Assembly: GCA_938015445.1 (NCBI GenBank) | Contig: CALLPE010000035.1 | Coordinates: 1-36,885 of the forward strand | Direction of reading: 5' to 3' | Length of the DNA: 36,885 nucleotides | Source of the DNA: an uncultured Pirellulales bacterium | GTDB lineage: Bacteria > Planctomycetota > Planctomycetia > Pirellulales > Thermoguttaceae | Shown here: positions 8,779-17,177 of the stretch, piece after piece | How positions within the stretch are numbered: position 1 is the first letter of the stretch | Layout of the letters: each line of letters begins with the position of its first letter | Made by a program: the position numbers and the translations under genes | The notes under the pieces: model-generated | The model's input: only the letters and a program-made list of their open reading frames with translations | Told to the model about the DNA's origin: nothing | Databases searched by the model: none

Positions 8779-9206
8779 GTCGGGCGCACCCAGCACTGGA
8801 AAAAGGCTGTATAGCTTAATGAGTTCCCAAAGCGCGGTCAATTCAGAAGGTGGCACCGTCGAAGCGAAACGGGTGGAGCATCCGCGTCGGGCCTTTCGGC
8901 AATAGACCAACTCGGCACGACAGTAGCTTAATTACAGAGAAAAACCGTCGCTAGTTAACCGTTAGTTCCACCTGGCAGTGCGCCGGTTACGCTAGCACCG
9001 GTGCGAAAAATTTTCGCTCGTTGGCCGCTAGTTCGGCCGTTTTGTGTACCAGGGAAGTCGGCTCCGTGGTATGCTGGCATCGCCGATCCGCTAATTTCAA
9101 CCCACGCCGACAATATCCCAACACGCCGACTGGCGTCGGAGCGCTCTGGTTTGTTTAGGTAAAGAAGTTGGCACGTCACTTTTATGTAAACCCGAGAATG
9201 ATCATC
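8779..9206. other. Divergent intergenic region
   Basis: About 430 bases between the flippase-like gene (-) and the secreted hydrolase (+), with no gene visible. It holds a 10-base palindrome GCACCGGTGC (8995-9004) followed by an AT-rich GCGAAAAATTTTCGC near-palindrome (9003-9017), which could be a protein-binding site. No clear promoter was found. Confidence 0.45.
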
Positions 9207-9218
9207 GGAGGATAGACA

Positions 9219-10436
9219 ATGAACAAAGCCCTGCGCAATGCCCACAGAAGCCACAGGGTGCCTAGCTGGCAGGCTGTCGAACGGGGTCTTCTCAAGCGGT
9301 GCCACCGGCCGTTTACCGTATTGTGGACGGCGCTGCAAGCTGCCATTCTTGTTTTTGGTCTAACGGGCGTAGCATTTCCAGCGGAAATTGCTTCCCGGGA
9401 TGTGTGGAACAAAATCGCGCCGTACTTCAAACCGCCGTGCGAGTACGCCGACGATTTCGGGGCGTACCGCTCGCCGCTGGTGTTCGCCGATGGCCAACCG
9501 GTGAAGACCGCCGCCGAGTGGCAGCGCCGCCGCCAGGAAATCCGTCAGTACTGGCTGGATGCCATCGGCCACTGGCCAGAGCTGCTCGAAAAGCCCGTCA
9601 TCGAGACGTTGGAGACAAGCCGGCGGGAAAACTTCACCCACAAAAAGGTACGCATCCCTGTTGCGACGCAGAAGACCATCGATGGCTACCTGCTGCTGCC
9701 GGACGGCGAGGGGCCGTTTCCGGCGGTGATAGTGGTTTACTACGATGCCGAGAGCGGAGCCGGCCTCAATCCCAAATCTGCGCTGCGGGATTTCGGATAC
9801 CAACTCACGCGGCGCGGATTTGTCACCCTGTCGATCGGCTGGCCGCGCGATTTCACCGACGCCGAGAACCCCAAACGGCAGACGCTCTCTACCTTGGCTT
9901 ACATAGCCGCCAACTGCTGCAATGCCCTGGCTGCCTTGGCCGAGGTCGACCCGAAACGAATCGGCATTTGCGGGCATTCCTTCGGCGGCAAGTGGGCGCT
10001 TTTCGCTGCCTGCTTATACGACCGTTTCGCCGCGGCGGCCTGGTCCGATCCGGGAATCGTCTTCGACGAAAAGCGTCCCAATGTCAACTACTGGGAACCG
10101 TGGTACCTTGGGTGGGAGGCCCAACAACAGCGCAAGCCAGGGGTTCCCACTGCGTCCAATCCTCGCACGGGGCCGTACAAGAAGCTCTACGAGGAAGGCC
10201 ACGACCTGCACGAACTGCACGTGCTGATGGCACCGCGACCGTTTCTGGTCTCGGGCGGAGCGGAAGACCCGCCCGAAAGGTGGAAAGCCCTCAATCACTC
10301 CGTCGCCGTCAATCGGTTGCTGGGATACGAGAACCGAGTGGCGATGACCAACCGGCCCGGCCACTCGCCAACCGAGCAATCGAACGAGCAGATGTACCTG
10401 TTCTTCCAATACTTCTTGGGTGTTAAATCGCCGTAG
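9219..10436 (+). CDS. Secreted alpha/beta hydrolase (acetylxylan-esterase/dienelactone-hydrolase-like)
   Basis: A 405-residue exported alpha/beta-fold hydrolase, probably an esterase on plant or algal polysaccharide substituents; the substrate is not evident. An N-terminal signal peptide (hydrophobic core about 33-50) ends near AFPAE. The nucleophile elbow is GHSFGG with S254, followed by KWAL; candidate acid and base are D350 (SGGAEDPPERW) and H382 (RPGHSPTEQ). Upstream, GYLLLPDGEGPFPAVIVVYY forms the expected first core strands. The start is ATG at 9219 with GGAGGA at 9207-9212. Glucuronoyl esterases (CE15) are a neighbouring possibility because of the GK after the elbow, but their usual CSRxGK motif is replaced here. 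It stands alone. Confidence 0.82.
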   Translation: MNKALRNAHRSHRVPSWQAVERGLLKRCHRPFTVLWTALQAAILVFGLTGVAFPAEIASRDVWNKIAPYFKPPCEYADDFGAYRSPLVFADGQPVKTAAEWQRRRQEIRQYWLDAIGHWPELLEKPVIETLETSRRENFTHKKVRIPVATQKTIDGYLLLPDGEGPFPAVIVVYYDAESGAGLNPKSALRDFGYQLTRRGFVTLSIGWPRDFTDAENPKRQTLSTLAYIAANCCNALAALAEVDPKRIGICGHSFGGKWALFAACLYDRFAAAAWSDPGIVFDEKRPNVNYWEPWYLGWEAQQQRKPGVPTASNPRTGPYKKLYEEGHDLHELHVLMAPRPFLVSGGAEDPPERWKALNHSVAVNRLLGYENRVAMTNRPGHSPTEQSNEQMYLFFQYFLGVKSP

Positions 10437-10828
10437 CTTTTTGTAGGCACTGATTCGCGGCGCTGTTTTTACCACAATGGGTCGATAGTTAAGTAAATGA
10501 CTGATGTTTGCTAAGTTGACTATTTCTTTCGGAGTTGCTTAGATGTGATTCACGGTTAATCTGCGGTTCACTGTCGTCTGGGGGTGGTACTACGGGGTAT
10601 CTACGAGACTGGGCGGTGCTGTTAGTTACTTAGGTGCTGTCAATCATAGTAGTGCCGATGGGAATTACATTTGGTGAAAGCTAGTCTGGACAAGGCAGCG
10701 AAAAACCGATACTCTCTGGCGGCTTTCGCGGGAGCGCCCTGCGCGGTTCGGCAAACTGCGCCGGCAGGAGAAGCTGCGAAACTTTGGCAACTACGCCGGG
10801 GACGAGCCGGCAATAGTGCTCTCGATAC
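10437..10828. other. Non-coding interval
   Basis: About 390 bases with no supported gene. A weak hairpin (CGCCG near 10430 with CGGCG near 10460, then CTGTTTTT) might terminate the hydrolase transcript. TTGACT at 10516-10521 resembles a -35 box, but no good -10 box follows at the right spacing. Confidence 0.4.
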
Positions 10829-10842
10829 AGGAGCCAGCAAGG

Positions 10843-11085
10843 ATGAACTTCTTCTCTTGGATTCGCGACGGAGTGCGGCAAGCGGTGCTATTAGGGGTGT
10901 CGGACGCAGTTCAGGAGCTGGGCAGTCCACAGGAAGGCGACGACATGCCCCGCCGCCTTCTGGAGGTCATTCGCAACGGCCGCCCGGCGCTGACGGCCGA
11001 GATGCCCGACAGCGTGCCCAAGCGGAAAAAGTTGGGGCGCACGCTGGAGGAAATCCAGAGCAGTGCCGCCAAAACGCAAAGTTAA
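10843..11085 (+). CDS. Small hypothetical protein, 80 residues
   Basis: An 80-residue protein I do not recognise. It starts MNFFSWIRDGVRQAVLLGVSD, a short amphipathic/hydrophobic segment that could touch the membrane. It continues with an acidic stretch and ends with a Lys/Arg-rich part (SVPKRKKLGRTLEE). No cysteines or enzyme motifs are seen. The start at 10843 is preferred to one at 10816 because AGGAG at 10829-10833 lies nine bases before it. It is followed by a large inverted repeat rather than a partner gene. Its role is unknown; reality as a gene rests on the ribosome binding site and coherent composition. Confidence 0.6.
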   Translation: MNFFSWIRDGVRQAVLLGVSDAVQELGSPQEGDDMPRRLLEVIRNGRPALTAEMPDSVPKRKKLGRTLEEIQSSAAKTQS

Positions 11086-11178
11086 CATTTCCCCCGCTCG
11101 GCCCGAGTAGCGCACACTGGTAACATCTCAGGTGCTGCGTTTGTTTGGGGGCCATTCTGCGCCTCTTGGATAAACGCA

Positions 11179-11230
11179 CGCCGGACGGCCAATCGTGCGT
11201 TGCACACGCTCTGCCGTGCAACGTCCGGCG
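11179..11230. repeat. Nested inverted repeat (cruciform-like)
   Basis: An outer 9-bp perfect stem, CGCCGGACG at 11179-11187 with CGTCCGGCG at 11222-11230, encloses a second arm, CGTTGCAC at 11198-11205 with GTGCAACG at 11216-11223. The two arms share bases 11222-11223. No U-run follows on either strand, so it is not a standard terminator. It lies between the 80-residue gene and the MFS-PlsC gene. Confidence 0.7.
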
Positions 11231-11375
11231 CTAGCCCAGCTGCTGATAATCAAGGTCTGGGGGCGCTGCATTGTTCGGGGGATAATCACCGCTTAGGATG
11301 CACTGCCGCACGGCGGGAGAACCGACCGCAAGGCCGTTGCCATCAGGCATTGGATTGGAAAAGTCGTGCATCAAC

Positions 11376-13313
11376 ATGACCGGCGACGCCATCGTCTCTC
11401 CTCCGCTTGACGACCAGGGGCGCGGCGGGCTGTTGTCGCGCAGCTTTGTTGCGCTGCTGGTCACCTCGTTTACGGTGGCCCTGAACGACAACATGCTCCG
11501 CTGGCTGCTGGTCCCCATCGGCAAGACGTTGATGAACGACAATCTTGCCCGGGCGGTCGGTTTGGCGGCCTTCACGGCGCCGTTTCTCTTGCTAGCAGCG
11601 GTGGCCGGGTTTACGGCCGACCGGTTCAGCAAGCGCACCGTAATGATTTGGTGTAAGGCCGCCGAAGTCCTCATCGTGCTGATGGCCATGGGAGCGATTC
11701 TGGCGGGCAACGTCTGGGCAATGTTCATCTTGCTGCTGATGATGGGCAGCCAATCGACGTTTTTCGTTCCGGCCAAGTTCGGCAGCATCCCGGAGATCGT
11801 CCGCGGCAGCCTGATCGCCCCGGCCAACGGACTGATCGGCATGGTCAGCATGTTGGCGATAATAGCTGGCACATGGGCGGGCAACGTACTATACGACCTG
11901 ACGACCATCCCCGGCGAGGGACTTCCGGGTACGCACCGCTGGTGGATTTCGGCCGGGGCGCTGCTGACGATGGCCGTGGGCGGCTGGACAGCTAGTTTGT
12001 TTATCGGCCGGCTGCCTGCGGCCAACCCGCACCGTAGGCTCTCGCTGCAAGTAGCCGGCGAAACCTTCCGCGCCCTGAAACTGCTGTTTTCGCACCGCAA
12101 CTTGTTTCTGGTAGCTGTGGCCAGCTCGTTTTTCTGGGGCTTGGGTGCACTATCGCAGCTTATGATCGACAAGTTCGCCCAGTCCGAACTGTTCGTCTCG
12201 CAAGCGCGAACCGGGCCACTGCTGGGAGTGCTGGTATTCGGCATTGCATTGGGAAACGGATTGGCGGGAATCGTCTCCCGGGGGACCATCGAGCTGGGGT
12301 TGGTTCCTGTCGGCGCGGCTGGCATCGCCATAAACGCCGTGCTGCTGTGTACGGTGCCCGAAAGCTCCCCCGAGACGCCCAACGCCGCCGCCTACTGGTG
12401 GACGATGTTCTGGCTGTGGACGCTAGGCCTCAGCGCCGGGCTGTTCGACGTGCCGCTTCAAGCGTATTTGCAAAAACAAAGTCCGCCGGAGTCGCGCGGC
12501 ACCATCCTAGCGGCTTACAACTTCATGGCCTTCGCGGCGATACTGCTGGCCTCTCCCAGCTCGTGGATACTGTGCGAGGGGCTAGGGCTTTCGGCCCGGC
12601 AGGTATTTGTGGTCTCGGGCATCGCCACGCTGACCGTGCTGGTGGTCATCGTCAGCCAGATTCCCCGGCAAACGTTGCGGCTGATTTTGGAAGCTTTGAT
12701 CCGTTTGGGCTACCGGGTGCGCATCGAAGGAGTGGAGAACTTCCCGCGTCACGGGCCGGTGATGCTCGTAGCTAACCATGTTTCCTATCTGGATGGCTTT
12801 CTACTGGGCGTGCTCCTGCCGCGGCGAGTACGATTCATCGTGTTTGCCGATTACTTCACCGGTTGGTGGGTGCGCTGGTTCGCCTGGCTGGCAGAGGTGA
12901 TTCCCATCTATCCCGGCAAACGCTCCATCATCACTTCACTGCGCACCGCCCAAGAGGCGCTGCTCGAAGGCCGTGTGGTCGGCTTGTTTCCCGAAGGTAC
13001 GCTTTCGCCCGACGGCCAGATCCACGAGTTCCAACCGGGTTTCTTGCGGGTCATCCGCGGCACTGCGGCGCCGGTGGTACCGGTGTACATCGACGGCATG
13101 TGGGGCAGCGTTTTTACTCGCAGCGGCGGTAGAATAGTGTGGAAAGTGCTGCGTCGCCTGGCGCGCTTGAGGCGGCGGAGGGTGCTGGTGCGCATCGGGC
13201 CGCCGCTCAGCCAGCCCCAAGACGCCGAGCAGGTGCGTCAGGTGATCATCGGCTTGGCAGCGGGAAGGTATCAGCCGGAATTGGAAACCAACCCGGAGGG
13301 CGCTACGCGGTGA
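11376..13313 (+). CDS. MFS transporter fused to PlsC acyltransferase (LplT/Aas-like)
   Basis: A 645-residue fusion that likely imports lysophospholipids and re-acylates them at the inner membrane. Residues about 15-410 are a major-facilitator domain of the lysophospholipid transporter type, with about a dozen hydrophobic segments and the loop AGFTADRFSKR. Residues about 435-620 are a 1-acylglycerophosphate acyltransferase domain with the catalytic H468-x4-D473 (NHVSYLD) and FPEGT at 538-542. In E. coli the transporter (LplT) and the acyltransferase-synthetase (Aas) are separate proteins; here the transporter is joined to the acyltransferase and the synthetase is the next gene, overlapping by four bases. 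The start at 11376 is preferred over ATG at 11298 because the extra 26 residues have no family character; neither has a strong ribosome binding site. Confidence 0.88.
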   Translation: MTGDAIVSPPLDDQGRGGLLSRSFVALLVTSFTVALNDNMLRWLLVPIGKTLMNDNLARAVGLAAFTAPFLLLAAVAGFTADRFSKRTVMIWCKAAEVLIVLMAMGAILAGNVWAMFILLLMMGSQSTFFVPAKFGSIPEIVRGSLIAPANGLIGMVSMLAIIAGTWAGNVLYDLTTIPGEGLPGTHRWWISAGALLTMAVGGWTASLFIGRLPAANPHRRLSLQVAGETFRALKLLFSHRNLFLVAVASSFFWGLGALSQLMIDKFAQSELFVSQARTGPLLGVLVFGIALGNGLAGIVSRGTIELGLVPVGAAGIAINAVLLCTVPESSPETPNAAAYWWTMFWLWTLGLSAGLFDVPLQAYLQKQSPPESRGTILAAYNFMAFAAILLASPSSWILCEGLGLSARQVFVVSGIATLTVLVVIVSQIPRQTLRLILEALIRLGYRVRIEGVENFPRHGPVMLVANHVSYLDGFLLGVLLPRRVRFIVFADYFTGWWVRWFAWLAEVIPIYPGKRSIITSLRTAQEALLEGRVVGLFPEGTLSPDGQIHEFQPGFLRVIRGTAAPVVPVYIDGMWGSVFTRSGGRIVWKVLRRLARLRRRRVLVRIGPPLSQPQDAEQVRQVIIGLAAGRYQPELETNPEGATR

Positions 13314-14902
13314 TTCTATCCCGACAAATGCTACGCATGTGCCGGCGGATGCGCTTCCGAGCGAAGGTGGCCGATTCCACCGGAGTGGAAATGACCGGGG
13401 CCAGCCTGCTGATGCGCACCTTGATACTGCGGCGTTTGCTGCGTCGCGAGGTGCTCGCCCCCGACGAAACCAACGTGGGCATACTGCTAGCGCCGACGGC
13501 GGCCACGGTGCTGGCCAACGCCGCGCTGACGCTCGATCGTCGCGTGGCCGTGAACCTCAATTACACTGCTTCTGCCGAGGTGGTCAACAACTGTATCGCC
13601 CAAGCCGAAATCCGCCACGTGCTCACCAGTCGACGAATGCTGGAGCGGCTGCGCGAAAAAGGCCCCTTCGAGCTGGCCGCCGAAGTGGTGTTCTTGGAAG
13701 ACTTGCGCGGACGGGTAAAGATTGTCGATAAGCTCGTGGCGGCCGTCCAGACATGGGCGATGCCAGTGTGGCTGCTGGAGCGCATGCTCGGGCTGCACCG
13801 CGTCCAGCCGGACGATTTGTTGACGATAATCTTCACCTCGGGTTCGACCGGCAGGCCGAAAGGCGTCATGCTCACTTATCGCAACGTGGGATCGAACATC
13901 GAGGCCTTCAACAAGATCGTGCGCCTAACTGCTGAGGACGTGCTGGTGGGCATCCTGCCGATCTTCCACTCATTCGGCTACACCACCACCATGTGGACGG
14001 TGCTGACGCTTGACCCAAAAGGCATCTACCACTTTTCGCCATTGGAGGCCAAGCCCATCGGCCAGCTTTGTCGAAAGCACGGGGCCACGATACTGATCGC
14101 CACACCCACCTTCCTGCGCAACTATTTGCGGCGCTGCGAGCCGGAGGATTTCGCGAAGCTGGACACCGTGATCGCCGGAGCCGAAAAGTTGCCGGTGGAG
14201 CTGTCGGCGGCTTTTCAACAGCGGTTCGGTGTGCGACCGGTTGAGGGTTACGGGGCCACCGAGCTTTCCCCGGTGGTATCGACCAACATACCACCCAGCC
14301 GCGTGCAACCCGGCGCGCCTCATAAAGGCGTGAAAGACGGCACTGTCGGCCCTCCGCTGCCAGGGGTAAGCGTGAAAGTGGTCGATCTGGATACGGGCGA
14401 AGACTTGGGGCGGAACCGATCGGGGATGCTGATGGTATCTGGCCCCAACGTGATGAAAGGCTACTGGAAGCAACCTGAGCTGACGGTCGAAGTCATCCGC
14501 GACGGTTGGTACATCACCGGCGACGTGGCGATGATCGACGACGACGGCTACATTCACATCACCGGTCGGTTGGCGCGGTTCTCGAAGATCGCCGGCGAGA
14601 TGGTGCCGCATATCCGCGTGGAGGAAGAACTTCAGAGACTTCTGGGCCTGGACGAAGAGCAACTGCGCGTGGCCGTCACCGGCGTGCCCGACCAACGCAA
14701 AGGCGAACGTCTGGTGGTGCTTCACACCGGCTTGCCGCGGCCGCCAGAGGAAATCTGTCGCTTACTGGCCGAGTCAGGCCTGCCGCCGTTGTGGATACCA
14801 TCGCCAGACAGCTTCCGCCAGGTGTCGGAAATACCCGTGCTGGGCACCGGCAAGTTGGACATCAAACAGCTCAAACAGCTCGCACAGCAAGTTTTTCAGT
14901 AG
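13310..14902 (+). CDS. Acyl-ACP/acyl-CoA synthetase (Aas synthetase half)
   Basis: A 530-residue AMP-forming ligase that would activate fatty acids for the neighbouring acyltransferase. The adenylate-binding loop TSGSTGRPKG is at 176-185. It is followed by YGATELSP, GWYITGD, and the C-terminal catalytic lysine K515 in GTGKLDIK. The start is GTG at 13310 overlapping the upstream stop (GTGA), with GGAGG at 13295-13299; a longer frame from 13139 is rejected because it lies entirely within the previous gene. The N-terminal ~60 residues are Arg-rich and the first ~100 residues look reduced relative to the family. The overlap implies translational coupling and a joint complex or pathway with the MFS-PlsC protein. 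Confidence 0.88.
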   Translation: MILSRQMLRMCRRMRFRAKVADSTGVEMTGASLLMRTLILRRLLRREVLAPDETNVGILLAPTAATVLANAALTLDRRVAVNLNYTASAEVVNNCIAQAEIRHVLTSRRMLERLREKGPFELAAEVVFLEDLRGRVKIVDKLVAAVQTWAMPVWLLERMLGLHRVQPDDLLTIIFTSGSTGRPKGVMLTYRNVGSNIEAFNKIVRLTAEDVLVGILPIFHSFGYTTTMWTVLTLDPKGIYHFSPLEAKPIGQLCRKHGATILIATPTFLRNYLRRCEPEDFAKLDTVIAGAEKLPVELSAAFQQRFGVRPVEGYGATELSPVVSTNIPPSRVQPGAPHKGVKDGTVGPPLPGVSVKVVDLDTGEDLGRNRSGMLMVSGPNVMKGYWKQPELTVEVIRDGWYITGDVAMIDDDGYIHITGRLARFSKIAGEMVPHIRVEEELQRLLGLDEEQLRVAVTGVPDQRKGERLVVLHTGLPRPPEEICRLLAESGLPPLWIPSPDSFRQVSEIPVLGTGKLDIKQLKQLAQQVFQ

Positions 14903-14962
14903 CTTAATAGGTGCGACTGCTGGTTCTGCTGTCTTGTTGGTCGGCAGCGCGGTGGCCGAGGC

Positions 14963-16189
14963 TCACGCCGGCGGAGCGAAAACGGCGCAACGGCCGGCAG
15001 CGCCTACCGCCGGCGTCGGCTCGAAGAACTTGTAACCGAGCAAGAACTCCTGGTGTCCCAATCTTTCCGAAGCGGTCTGCTTTCCGGCGGCTACGGCCAG
15101 AACCAGCTCGAAAAGCTCGGCCGCCACTTCGTCTAGCGTCGCCTCGCCCTGAAGAACCCGGCCGGCGTTGACGTCCATGTCGTCGGCCAGCCGCTGGTAC
15201 GTTTCGGGATTGGCGCACACTTTGATCACCGGTGCCACGGCCGAGCCGACCACCGACCCACGCCCGGTGGTAAACAATATCAAATGACAGCCGCAGGAAA
15301 TCAGCTCCACAATTTCGGCGTTATCGGCGATGTTGGGAAAGCCGAAGCGGACTGGACCGTCGGGAACGACGTCCAGCAGATACAGTCCGCCACCGGACGG
15401 AATGTCGCCAGGCTTGAGCAGCCCGCTGATCGGAGCTGTACCGCTCTTGCAATAAGCTCCCAGCGATTTTTCCTCGATGGTGCTCAGGCCGCCCTCGGCG
15501 TTTCCGGGCGCGAAACTGGCGTGCCCCAGAACGGTGTAGTATCGGGCGGCTTTTTCCACCGAGTCGATTAGCAACCGTGCCAGTTCGGGCGTGACAGCCC
15601 GCGATGCCATGTGTTGTTCGCAGCCGATCAGCTCGCCGGTTTCCTCGAAGATGCATGTTGCGCCTCGGGCGACGAGCATATCGAACACACGGCCGCAAAC
15701 CGGATTGGCCGTCAGTCCGCTGGTGGCGTCGGAGCCGCCACAGATGGTCCCCACGATAAGCTCATGAAGTTCCATTTCCGCGCGGCCGACGCGATCCAGT
15801 TCGGGAAGCGTCTGCGCGATCCACCGCCGGCCTGCCGCCACTGTAGCCGACGTCCCGCCTTCTTCCTGAATGACGAGCGTGGCTACCGGCCTTCCCGAGT
15901 CGGCAATCGCCTCAGCTAATCCGGCCCGATCGAAGCTCTCGCACCCCAGCGCCACCACCAGCACCGCGCCCACGTTCGGATGGGTACACACGTTTTGAAG
16001 CACACGGTGCGCGTAAGCACTAGGATAGCAACCGGGAAATCCGATAAGGTGTACTGACTGGTCGGCAAACGGGGCGACGATTTGCCGCGCCACGTGATGG
16101 GCACACTCGACCAGATACGCTACCACCAAGATATTGCGAATGCCTTTGCGGCCGTCGGCGCGAACGAAACCTTGCACGGTGGTAGTCAT
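14963..16189 (-). CDS. UxaA-family lyase, large catalytic subunit (altronate dehydratase or sulfolactate sulfo-lyase-like)
   Basis: A 408-residue C-terminal-type domain of the altronate/galactarate dehydratase family, which eliminates water (or, in SuyB, sulfite) from sugar acids or sulfolactate. Family features include GFVRADGRKGIRNI near the start, GFPGCYPSAYAHR, GCES, TICGGSDATSGLTANP and a Cys-rich ATCIFEETGELIGCE segment, plus the late GNAEGGLSTIEEKS and TTGRGS stretches. The SAF-domain partner is the separate upstream gene 16379-16702, as in SuyA/SuyB or split UxaA. The start at 16189 is chosen over 16366 because residues before it have no family character; a second in-frame ATG is at 16201. 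The substrate cannot be told from sequence. Confidence 0.85.
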   Translation of the reverse strand: MTTTVQGFVRADGRKGIRNILVVAYLVECAHHVARQIVAPFADQSVHLIGFPGCYPSAYAHRVLQNVCTHPNVGAVLVVALGCESFDRAGLAEAIADSGRPVATLVIQEEGGTSATVAAGRRWIAQTLPELDRVGRAEMELHELIVGTICGGSDATSGLTANPVCGRVFDMLVARGATCIFEETGELIGCEQHMASRAVTPELARLLIDSVEKAARYYTVLGHASFAPGNAEGGLSTIEEKSLGAYCKSGTAPISGLLKPGDIPSGGGLYLLDVVPDGPVRFGFPNIADNAEIVELISCGCHLILFTTGRGSVVGSAVAPVIKVCANPETYQRLADDMDVNAGRVLQGEATLDEVAAELFELVLAVAAGKQTASERLGHQEFLLGYKFFEPTPAVGAAGRCAVFAPPA

Positions 16190-16204
16190 TATTGGCTGCA
16201 TCCC

Positions 16205-16350
16205 GAATTGACCACTAAGACACGAAGGCACTAACACAGGTAGCGTGGAAAGGATAGCGGACTCCCATCCCGTGGCACAACAAACATCACCAATCCTCGG
16301 CGTCTTGGTGTGTTGGTGGTTGCTGACCGGCGTCTTTGTATCTTGTTGGT
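16205..16350. repeat. Repeat element in the spacer between the two UxaA-like genes
   Basis: Two direct copies of CGGCGTCTT(G/T)GT-type sequence lie at 16298-16320 and 16328-16350 with a 30-bp period. Opposite them, at 16208-16229, lies the roughly inverted ACCACTAAGACACGAAGGCA. Degenerate CCACNAAGACACNAAGG words of this kind are scattered in intergenic DNA of many bacteria. The element separates two genes expected to be co-transcribed. Confidence 0.6.
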
Positions 16351-16378
16351 TCCCAGCACCGCGCACCGGGCGAGATTG

Positions 16379-16702
16379 CTATACCGGCCCACGCTGGGTG
16401 TAAGTGGGCAGATAGTCGCTCTTGATGTTATGGGTATGCACGTACTGGCCTGGGGCGATGTCCCGCGTGGCCGAACCGATCGGGGCCCCGTACTTGATGA
16501 TCTTCTCCCCGGCGGCAATCGGGCGAACAGCCACCTTGTGCCCGGACGGAATGTCTTGTGCGACTGTCACCAACTGCCCGGCGATCAAGATGCGTTCTCC
16601 TGCGGCGATTGTCTGCCGCGCGGCAGCTACGTTGTCCCGCGGCGACAGTAGGAGCAGTCGCCGGTCATTAAGTACAGCATTTGCATCGGGCTTCTCGGTC
16701 AT
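16379..16702 (-). CDS. SAF-domain small subunit of the UxaA/SuyA-like lyase
   Basis: A 107-residue SAF domain corresponding to the N-terminal domain of altronate dehydratase or to SuyA. Visible family features are GHKVAVRPI at 54-62, KYGAPIGSA at 70-78 and a C-terminal HTHN at 89-92. It probably forms one enzyme with the 14963-16189 protein. The partner begins 189 bases downstream, an unusually wide gap filled by the repeat listed at 16205-16350. It is preceded on the same strand by the small zincin gene, 42 bases away. Starting ATG at 16702 has only a weak ribosome binding site. Confidence 0.85.
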   Translation of the reverse strand: MTEKPDANAVLNDRRLLLLSPRDNVAAARQTIAAGERILIAGQLVTVAQDIPSGHKVAVRPIAAGEKIIKYGAPIGSATRDIAPGQYVHTHNIKSDYLPTYTQRGPV

Positions 16703-16744
16703 AAGCTGTAATGTTCGCGGCCACCGACGGACGCCCGGTCCGCA

Positions 16745-17140
16745 TCAGCCGTAGCCCAACTGGTCTAGTTCGTCCTCGGTCATGCCGAAGTGATGGGCCA
16801 ACTCGTGCAAGATGGTGATGCGAATCTCCTCGCGTAACCGGTGGCGCGACACCCGGCCGTCTTCATCGGTGGCCGCTGCCAGGATTCCTTCGCGGTAGAT
16901 GGTTATCACATCCGGCAGTCGCCAGGGTTGGTCCACGCTCCGCTGACTCAAGGGGATGCCGCTGTGCAGGCCGCACAGCTCGTCACGATGCGTCATGCCG
17001 AACTCGGCCAGCACTTCCGGGGGCGGATAGTCCTCTACGTGCAACGGCACCTCATCCAGCAGCTCGTGCACGCGCGGAGGAAGCTGCGACAACACGTATT
17101 CCAGTTCCTTGTCGAACCTGCGCCGCGTTATCTTGTCCAT
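16745..17140 (-). CDS. Small zincin-like metallopeptidase (PF06262-type)
   Basis: A 131-residue protein with the zinc-binding HELAH motif at 112-116 inside ILHELAHHFGM, near the C-terminus, and a following acidic EDELDQLGYG end. Length and motif position fit the small metallopeptidase family often labelled DUF1025/PF06262, whose substrates are mostly unknown. No signal peptide is visible, so it is probably cytosolic. It lies in a minus-strand run between the ThuA gene (37 bases upstream) and the SAF gene (42 bases downstream), so it may be co-transcribed with them, though no functional link is clear. Confidence 0.85.
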   Translation of the reverse strand: MDKITRRRFDKELEYVLSQLPPRVHELLDEVPLHVEDYPPPEVLAEFGMTHRDELCGLHSGIPLSQRSVDQPWRLPDVITIYREGILAAATDEDGRVSRHRLREEIRITILHELAHHFGMTEDELDQLGYG

Positions 17141-17177
17141 GAAGCTCGCTAGCTTGACTGCGACAGCATCGGCACAG

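Noticed and set aside
11231..12382. 383-codon open frame on the minus strand
   Set aside because: It lies opposite the MFS domain, is Ser/Pro/Ala-rich with no domain, and is explained by the GC-biased codons of the real gene.
13139..13309. N-terminal extension of the acyl synthetase
   Set aside because: It overlaps the MFS-PlsC gene completely and has Arg/Gly/Ala-rich out-of-frame composition; GTG at 13310 with GGAGG is better.
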